Assembly (NCBI GenBank): GCA_012513875.1
Contig: JAAZBI010000010.1
Span: 1 to 18,945 of the forward strand
DNA: 18,945 nt
Direction of reading: 5' to 3'
DNA from: Mollicutes bacterium
Lineage (GTDB): Bacteria > Bacillota_I > Bacilli_A > RF39 > UBA660
This document shows, piece by piece, positions 15,058 through 18,945 of the stretch (position 1 is the stretch's first letter; each line of letters starts with the position of its first letter). The notes under the pieces are model-generated. The model ran no database searches, was not told where the DNA came from, and saw nothing but the letters and a program-made list of their open reading frames with translations. The position numbers were made by a program, and so were the translations under genes.

Positions 15058-16110
15058 ATGACAGTTGTTTCTATGAATTATTTATTAGAAGCAGGAGTTC
15101 ATTTTGGACATCAAACAAAAAGATGGAATCCAAAAATGAAAGAGTATATTTTTACAGCAAGAGATGATATTTATATTATCGATTTGCAAAAAACACTAAA
15201 AAAGATTGAGGAAGCTTATGATGTAATAAGCGAAATTGCTAAACAAGAAGGAACTTTCTTGTTTGTTGGGACAAAAAAACAAGCCCAAGAAGCCGCTAAA
15301 GAAGAAGCTGTTCGTTCAAATATGTATTATGTAGTTGAACGTTGGTTAGGAGGAACTTTAACTAATTTTAAAACAATTAGAAAAAGAATTAATCGCTTAA
15401 CACAAATTGAAGACATGGAAAAAGACGGAGTATTTGAATTGCTTCCTAAAAAAGAAGTAATCCAAATTAGAAAAGAATACGAAAAATTAGAAAAAAACTT
15501 AGGTGGAATTAGAGAAATGAAAAAATTACCTAATGCTATGATTATAGTTGATCCTAAGAAAGAAACAAGTGCAATTCGTGAAGCTAGAAAATTAAAAATC
15601 CCAGTATTTGGAATCGTTGATACTAACTGTGATCCAGATGATGTTGATTATGTTATTCCAGCTAATGATGATGCAATTCGTTCTGTAAAATTAATTTTAA
15701 GTGTTTTAAATAATGCAATTTGTGAAGCTTATGGAAAAGAAATGATCGATTATATTAGTGAAGAAGATAAAAATAGAGAGATAGCCAAAGAAAAGAGAAA
15801 ACAAGAAAAAACTTTAGTTAAAGAAGAAAAGCCAGAAGAAACTAAAGAAGTAGTTGTTGAAGAACCTAAAAAAGCAATAGCAAAAAAAGTTGAAGAACCT
15901 AAAGAGGCTAAAGTAGAAAAAGTAAAAGAAACTGCTAAGCCAAAAAAAGCTAAAGTAGAAAAAGTAGAAGAAACTGCTAAGCCTAAAAAAGCTAAAAAAG
16001 AAGATTTATCAACTTTAACAGTAACAGAATTAAAAGCTAAAGCTAAAGAATTAGGTGTTGCTGGTTATTCAAAAATGAAAAAAGAAGACTTATTAAAAGT
16101 TTTAAAATAA
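15058..16110 (+). CDS. rpsB: 30S ribosomal protein S2 with Lys/Glu-rich linker and C-terminal Rho-N/SAP-like module
   Basis: S2 joins the 30S late and contacts S1-type factors and the Shine-Dalgarno region. The core (about residues 1-235) is normal: [49 protein letters not shown] and [23 protein letters not shown]. An extension of about 115 residues follows, making 350 in all against about 230-260 in most S2 proteins. Residues about 236-311 are Lys/Glu/Pro/Ala-rich, with a 14-residue unit repeated (284-297, 298-311). Residues about 317-350 ([15 protein letters not shown] then [13 protein letters not shown]) resemble a Rho-N or SAP-type nucleic-acid-binding helix module. GAAGGAGG 8 nt upstream sets the start. 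tsf follows after 13 nt. Confidence 0.96.
   Translation: MTVVSMNYLLEAGVHFGHQTKRWNPKMKEYIFTARDDIYIIDLQKTLKKIEEAYDVISEIAKQEGTFLFVGTKKQAQEAAKEEAVRSNMYYVVERWLGGTLTNFKTIRKRINRLTQIEDMEKDGVFELLPKKEVIQIRKEYEKLEKNLGGIREMKKLPNAMIIVDPKKETSAIREARKLKIPVFGIVDTNCDPDDVDYVIPANDDAIRSVKLILSVLNNAICEAYGKEMIDYISEEDKNREIAKEKRKQEKTLVKEEKPEETKEVVVEEPKKAIAKKVEEPKEAKVEKVKETAKPKKAKVEKVEETAKPKKAKKEDLSTLTVTELKAKAKELGVAGYSKMKKEDLLKVLK
15907..15990 (+). repeat. In-frame tandem repeat, two 42-nt units, in rpsB
   Basis: Units 15907-15948 and 15949-15990 differ at only two bases visible to me (A to G in the seventh codon, A to T in the twelfth). Each encodes AKVEKV(K/E)ETAKPKK. A partial third start, GCTAAAAAAGAA, follows. 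The near identity suggests recent unit duplication within the linker of S2. Confidence 0.85.
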
Positions 16111-16123
16111 AGGAGATGGCATA

Positions 16124-16996
16124 ATGATTACAGCAAGTATGGTTAAAGAATTAAGAGAATCAACAGGTGTAGGAATGATGGACTGTAAAAAAGCCTTAGA
16201 AGCTACTTCTGGTAATATGGAAGAAGCAATTAATTGGCTTCGTGAAAATGGTCTGTCAAAAGCCGCTAAAAAGTCATCTCGTATTGCTGCTGAAGGATTA
16301 GCAGCTATTATGATAGATGGTAATAAAGCATCGATTGTTGAAATTAATTCAGAAACAGATTTTGTTGCAAAAAACGAAGAGTTTGTTTCATTAGTTGATA
16401 CAATTAATAAAACTATTATTAATAATGATGCAAAAACAATTGAAGAAGCAGAACAATTGAGAACAGATGAAGTAACAATTGCTGATTTAGTTATCGCTAA
16501 AACAGCTAAAATTGGAGAAAAATTATCTTTTCGTCGTTTTGCAAAAGTAATTAAAAATGATAACGAAGTATTTGGAAGTTATATTCATTTAGGTGGTAAG
16601 ATTGCTGTTTTAATTTTATTGGAAGGCGGTAACGAAGAAGTAGCTAAAGATATTGCAATGCATGCTGCAGCTATGAGACCACAATACTTAAATCGTAATG
16701 AAGTTTCTAATGAAGTGTTAGAAAAAGAGAAAGAAATCATTACTGAACAAGCAATTAATGAAGGTAAACCAAAAGAAATAGCTTTAAAAATGGTGACTGG
16801 TAGAATCGAAAAATTTTATAAAGAAGTTTGTTTAGAAGAACAAGAATTTGTTAAAAATTCAGACTTAACAGTTGATGAATATGTAAAAGCTAATAATGGT
16901 ACTATTAAAGCAATGTATCGTTATGAAGTAGGCGAAGGTATTGAAAAAAAACAAGAGAACTTTGCTGAAGAAGTAATGAATCAAATTAACAAATAA
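16124..16996 (+). CDS. tsf: Elongation factor Ts
   Basis: EF-Ts recycles EF-Tu by releasing GDP. The 290-residue protein begins with the UBA-like domain (SMVKELRESTGVGMMDCKKAL, split here at residue 20, then WLRENGLSKAAKKSSRIAAEG). The EF-Tu-contacting motif T78-D79-F80-V81-A82-K83-N84 is intact. The core has two halves, with HAAAMRPQYLNRNEV in the second and a coiled-coil-like segment near residue 200. AAAGGAGAT precedes the ATG. The rpsB-tsf pairing is universal. The usual next gene, pyrH, is not present; a terminator follows instead. Confidence 0.98.
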   Translation: MITASMVKELRESTGVGMMDCKKALEATSGNMEEAINWLRENGLSKAAKKSSRIAAEGLAAIMIDGNKASIVEINSETDFVAKNEEFVSLVDTINKTIINNDAKTIEEAEQLRTDEVTIADLVIAKTAKIGEKLSFRRFAKVIKNDNEVFGSYIHLGGKIAVLILLEGGNEEVAKDIAMHAAAMRPQYLNRNEVSNEVLEKEKEIITEQAINEGKPKEIALKMVTGRIEKFYKEVCLEEQEFVKNSDLTVDEYVKANNGTIKAMYRYEVGEGIEKKQENFAEEVMNQINK

Positions 16997-17000
16997 ATTT

Positions 17001-17020
17001 AAGGACTTTTTAGTCCTTTT
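17001..17020 (+). terminator. Probable terminator after tsf
   Basis: AAGGACT (17001-17007) pairs with AGTCCTT (17012-17018) around a TTTT loop, with a short and interrupted T-run (TTTTATT). The stem is short, so readthrough into frr is possible. Confidence 0.65.
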
Positions 17021-17024
17021 ATTG

Positions 17025-17030
17025 TATAAT
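17025..17030 (+). promoter_or_regulatory. Putative -10 box of frr
   Basis: A perfect TATAAT lies 18 nt before the frr ATG and just after the tsf terminator. No good -35 is seen at 16-18 nt, so the promoter is weak or the call wrong. The leader would be only about 10 nt. Confidence 0.45.
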
Positions 17031-17047
17031 AAGAATAGGTGATAAAA

Positions 17048-17590
17048 ATGGATGAATTAAATTTAAATATTGAAGAAAAAATGGATAGAGCTATTGAAAA
17101 TATGGAAAAAAGATTTTCTAATGTTCGTGCTGGTCGTGCAAGTGCTTCAATTCTTGAAGGTGTAACAATATCTTATTATGGAGCAGATACACCTTTATTA
17201 CATGTTGCAAATATATCTGTACCTGAAGCTAGAACAATTTCAATTAAACCTTTTGACAAAAATAATTTAGGAGCAATTGAAAAAGCTATTTTTGAATCTA
17301 ATTTGGGATTAACTCCAAATAATAATGGAGAACAAATAATTTTAAACTTTCCACCATTAACTGAAGAAAAAAGACTTGATTTTGTTAAACAAGTTAAAGT
17401 AATGGCTGAAGATGCAAAAGTAGCAATTAGAACAATTCGTCAAGATGTTAATAATTCTATTAAAAAATTAGAAATATCAGAAGATTTAAAAGATCGAGAA
17501 ATTGATAAAGTTCAAGAAGTAGTTAATCTTTATAATCAAAAAATTGAAGATAAATTAAAAGAAAAAGAAAAAGAACTGTTAACAATTTAA
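17048..17590 (+). CDS. frr: Ribosome recycling factor
   Basis: RRF splits the post-termination ribosome together with EF-G. The 180-residue protein shows the family start MDRAIENMEKRFSNVRAGRA, then SYYGADTPLLHVANISVPEART, IEKAIFESNLGLTPNNNG and FPPLTEEKRLDFVKQVK. The C-terminal helix is rich in Lys and Glu. I chose ATG 17048, preceded by AGGTGAT; the GTG at 17039 lies in that site. Its C-terminal codons form the left arm of a terminator. pyrH normally precedes it and uppS-cdsA often follow, but neither is here. Confidence 0.97.
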   Translation: MDELNLNIEEKMDRAIENMEKRFSNVRAGRASASILEGVTISYYGADTPLLHVANISVPEARTISIKPFDKNNLGAIEKAIFESNLGLTPNNNGEQIILNFPPLTEEKRLDFVKQVKVMAEDAKVAIRTIRQDVNNSIKKLEISEDLKDREIDKVQEVVNLYNQKIEDKLKEKEKELLTI

Positions 17591-17602
17591 AACAGTTCTT
17601 TT
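17569..17602 (+). terminator. Terminator after frr
   Basis: AAAAGAACTGTT (17569-17580) pairs over 12 bp with AACAGTTCTTTT (17591-17602) around a 10-nt loop that holds the frr stop. The T-run is short and followed by CCCCC, so it is less than ideal but well paired. Confidence 0.75.
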
Positions 17603-17615
17603 CCCCCTTATTTGC

Positions 17616-17644
17616 TTGACAATCAAGGAAATAAAATATATAAT
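17616..17644 (+). promoter_or_regulatory. Consensus sigma-A promoter of the T-box / tRNA-Asn / gat transcript
   Basis: TTGACA (17616-17621) and TATAAT (17639-17644) are both perfect, with a 17-nt spacer. It is the strongest promoter in the window. Initiation should occur near 17651, directly before the T-box. A perfect promoter fits a transcript controlled downstream by attenuation. Confidence 0.92.
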
Positions 17645-17650
17645 TTTTTA

Positions 17651-17880
17651 TATACTGTGAAGAGGAAGAGTATTATTAAAACAGTTTTTAGAGAGCTAGG
17701 ATGGTGAAATCTAGTAACGATGATTAATAAGAAAAACACCTTGGAGTAGCTTGTCGAAATTTAAGTAGAACAAGTCGGTTTGAAACCGTTATCATCAAAG
17801 AGAGATCATTAATGATAATTAGGGTGGTACCGCGGATACATTTATTCGTCCCTTAACAGGGAAGACAAATGTTTTTATTT
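17651..17880 (+). ncRNA. T-box riboswitch, apparent specifier AAC (Asn)
   Basis: A complete T-box leader that binds a tRNA and reads its charging state. Stem I has AGTA (17669-17672) opposite GAAAAACA (17731-17738), with the helix TTATTAA/TTAATAA (17673-17679, 17724-17730) above. The specifier is probably AAC at 17735-17737, followed by A, matching the tRNA-Asn anticodon GTT. The distal part has AGAGAG (17690-17695) and TGGTGAAA (17702-17709) on a CTAG/CTAG stem. Stem III is CGGTT/AACCG (17776-17788). The antiterminator has AGGG (17821-17824) paired with CCCT (17850-17853), a 7-nt bulge TGGTACC (17825-17831) for the tRNA CCA end, and GCG/CGT. The same CCCT pairs with AGGG (17858-17861) in the terminator. 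Confidence 0.95.
17838..17880 (+). terminator. T-box-controlled terminator
   Basis: ACATTT (17838-17843) pairs with AAATGT (17867-17872). Inside are GTC/GAC and CCCT/AGGG pairings closing a TAAC loop, with small bulges. TTTTTATTTT (17872-17881 region) follows. It competes with the antiterminator for CCCT at 17850-17853 and ends one or two bases before the first tRNA gene. Confidence 0.85.
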
Positions 17881-17881
17881 T

Positions 17882-17957
17882 GCCTAGCTAGCTCAGTTGG
17901 TAGAGCAATCGGCTGTTAACCGATCGGTCGTAGGTTCGAGTCCTACGCTAGGCGCCA
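17882..17957 (+). tRNA. tRNA-Asn(GTT), first copy
   Basis: A 76-nt tRNA with an encoded CCA. The acceptor stem GCCTAGC/GCTAGGC is fully paired. The D arm contains TAGCTCAGTTGGTAGAGCA, the anticodon stem is ATCGG/CCGAT with loop CTGTTAA (anticodon GTT, 17915-17917), and the T arm contains GTTCGAGTC flanked by GTAGG/CCTAC. The discriminator is G73, usual for bacterial tRNA-Asn. It starts immediately after the T-box terminator, so its transcription from the upstream promoter should depend on T-box readthrough. No promoter fits between. Confidence 0.98.
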
Positions 17958-17964
17958 TTAATAT

Positions 17965-18040
17965 GCCCCGCTAGCTCAGTTGGTAGAGCAATCGGCTGTT
18001 AACCGATCGGTCGTAGGTTCGAGTCCTACGCTGGGCGCCA
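17965..18040 (+). tRNA. tRNA-Asn(GTT), second copy, with an acceptor-stem mismatch
   Basis: A second 76-nt copy, seven nt after the first, with the same GTT anticodon, G73 and encoded CCA. It is identical to copy one except in the acceptor stem: T4 to C and A5 to C on the 5' side, A69 to G on the 3' side. Pair 4:69 is thus compensated (C-G), but 5:68 is C opposite T, a mismatch. The tRNA may still fold and work, or may be a drifting duplicate. The tandem arrangement looks like a local duplication. Confidence 0.96.
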
Positions 18041-18054
18041 TAATTAATGATAAT

Positions 18055-18087
18055 AATAACAACAAGAGTTCTTGTTGTTATTTTTTT
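18055..18087 (+). terminator. Strong terminator-like hairpin between tRNA-Asn and gatC
   Basis: AATAACAACAAG (18055-18066) pairs perfectly over 12 bp with CTTGTTGTTATT (18071-18082) around an AGTT loop, and Ts run to 18087. It has all marks of an intrinsic terminator, though it stands inside what looks like one operon. The gatC ribosome binding site AGAGGAGG begins at the next base, so no promoter can lie between this hairpin and gatC. Confidence 0.85.
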
Positions 18088-18099
18088 AGAGGAGGATAT

Positions 18100-18387
18100 A
18101 TGATAACAAAAGAAAATTTAAAAAAATATGCTAACAAATTAATGTTTGATATGAATGAAGAAGAGTACGAAACATTACAGAAAGAGTTTGAAATTATTTT
18201 AAAACAAATGGATATAATCGATAAGATACCTAATATTAGTGAAGTTAACCCAATGACTTTTCCTTTTGATCTTGAAAAAGAATTACGTCCTGATGAAACT
18301 AAAGATTTAATCACACCTGAAGAAGCGTTGATTAATGCTAAAGAAAAAATAAATAATGAAGTTAAAGTACCAAAGGTGGTGGAATAA
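18100..18387 (+). CDS. gatC: Asp/Glu-tRNA amidotransferase subunit C
   Basis: GatC is the small subunit that wraps around GatA and stabilises GatCAB, which amidates Glu-tRNA(Gln) and, in many bacteria, Asp-tRNA(Asn). The 95-residue product fits the family: N-terminal helix MITKENLKKYANKLMFDM, the acidic second helix, then the characteristic VNPMTFPFDLEKELRPDE block and the C-terminal FKVPKVVE-like end (EVKVPKVVE). AGAGGAGG precedes ATG 18100. The open frame extends upstream into the second tRNA, but that part is not coding. The stop overlaps the gatA start as TAATG. Confidence 0.96.
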   Translation: MITKENLKKYANKLMFDMNEEEYETLQKEFEIILKQMDIIDKIPNISEVNPMTFPFDLEKELRPDETKDLITPEEALINAKEKINNEVKVPKVVE

Positions 18388-18945
18388 TGACATATTTAGA
18401 TTTGAACATTGAAGAGATTCATAAAAAATTAAAATCAGGTGAAATAACTTCTCAAGAATTAATTCAAGAAGCAATAAAAAAAGCAGAACAATATCAAGAA
18501 AAATATAATTCTTTTGTAACCATTTTAAAAGAATTTCCAGAAGTAAAAGACTTTTCTAATCCTTTAGCGGGTATTCCTTATGCTGTAAAAGATAACTTTT
18601 CAACTAAAGGAGTATTATCAACAGCTGCTTCTAATATTTTAAAAGATTATGTTCCTGTTTATGATGCAACTGTAATTTCAAAGCTAAAAGAAAAACAAGC
18701 TATTTTAATAGGTAAAACAGTATTAGATGAATTAGCAATGGGTGGTTCAGGAACAACAGGTCATACAGGAATTGTTCGTAATCCTTGGGATGAAAACAGA
18801 CATATTGGAGGTTCTTCAGCAGGAAGTGCTACTTCTGTAGCCTTAGGTATAGTTCCTTATGCTTTAGGATCGGATACAGGTGATTCAATTAGAAAACCAG
18901 CAGCATTTGGAGGAGTAGTTGGATACAAACCCACTTATGGGAGAA
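18387..18945 (+). CDS. gatA: Asp/Glu-tRNA amidotransferase subunit A, N-terminal part (partial)
   Basis: GatA hydrolyses glutamine and supplies ammonia for transamidation. The first 186 residues are in the window. The amidase-signature triad is visible: K68 (YAVKDN), S143 (GGSSAGSA) and nucleophile S167 in GSDTGDSIRKPA. The usual motif is GSDTGGSIRQPA, so Gly before the nucleophile is Asp and Gln is Lys; the spacings 68-143-167 are as in other GatA proteins. KPTYGR ends the visible part. The start overlaps gatC by one base. The gene runs off the window; gatB is expected next but cannot be seen. Confidence 0.96.
   Translation, partial: MTYLDLNIEEIHKKLKSGEITSQELIQEAIKKAEQYQEKYNSFVTILKEFPEVKDFSNPLAGIPYAVKDNFSTKGVLSTAASNILKDYVPVYDATVISKLKEKQAILIGKTVLDELAMGGSGTTGHTGIVRNPWDENRHIGGSSAGSATSVALGIVPYALGSDTGDSIRKPAAFGGVVGYKPTYGR

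Noticed and set aside
17806..17817. Palindrome ATCATTAATGAT as a possible operator
   Set aside because: It lies inside the T-box leader, where the same bases also form a helix TTATCAT/ATGATAA (17789-17795 with 17812-17818), so RNA structure explains it.
17882..18040. Tandem near-identical 76-nt units as a CRISPR-like or mobile repeat
   Set aside because: Both units fold as complete tRNA-Asn genes; there are only two, and the spacer is seven nt.
17980..18099. Upstream extension of the gatC reading frame into the second tRNA-Asn
   Set aside because: The frame merely lacks stops through the tRNA and hairpin; gatC homologs start at MITKEN, with a strong ribosome binding site at 18088-18095.
18078..18314. 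Antisense open frame opposite gatC
   Set aside because: It is a Ser/Ile/Phe-rich complement of gatC, without motif or promoter.
1..18945. Insertion sequence, prophage, CRISPR array or attachment site
   Set aside because: I found no transposase, integrase, cas gene, terminal inverted repeats or regular repeat array; the window is core translation and housekeeping DNA.

Overview
The window is a 18.9-kb, strongly A+T-rich stretch, with every gene I support on the + strand. It is dominated by the spc and alpha ribosomal-protein operons followed by other translation genes. Gene order (L16-L29-S17-L14-L24-L5-S14-S8-L6-L18-S5-L15-SecY-Adk-Map-IF1-L36-S13-S11-RpoA-L17-EcfA1-EcfA2-EcfT-TruA), zinc-type S14, Cys4 adenylate kinase, consensus Shine-Dalgarno sequences and a T-box point to a low-G+C Bacillota / Mycoplasmatota-like bacterium. 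UGA is a stop codon here (rpmC, secY and map end with it), so the organism uses the standard bacterial code, unlike Mycoplasma. I cannot name the genus.

Layout. (1) 1-9508: tail of rplP, then a compact ribosomal operon with overlapping or closely spaced genes, ending at a terminator after rplQ. rpmD (L30) is missing between rpsE and rplO. (2) 9510-12674: an ECF-transporter core (ecfA1, ecfA2, ecfT) plus truA, with its own promoter and terminator. (3) 12675-14908: priA alone, in the place where rplM-rpsI often lie. (4) 14918-17020: a sigma-A-type promoter, a structured leader, rpsB with a long C-terminal extension, then tsf. (5) 17025-17602: frr alone; pyrH, which usually sits between tsf and frr, is absent. 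(6) 17616-18945: a consensus promoter, a complete T-box riboswitch with an apparent AAC (Asn) specifier, two tandem tRNA-Asn(GTT) genes, a second strong terminator-like hairpin, then gatC and the first part of gatA, cut by the window end.

The most interesting part is region 6. A T-box that appears to sense uncharged tRNA-Asn precedes the tRNA-Asn genes themselves and then the amidotransferase that can make Asn-tRNA(Asn) from Asp-tRNA(Asn). This suggests one switch controlling both the supply and the charging of one tRNA. The second tRNA copy has an acceptor-stem mismatch, and a hairpin with a T-run separates the tRNA part from the gat part. Other notable points are an S2 protein ending in a Rho-N/SAP-like module, an EcfA1 ATPase lacking its Q-loop Gln and catalytic Glu, an adenylate kinase with an altered P-loop, an N-terminally extended RpoA, and a two-tier hairpin in the rpsB leader.
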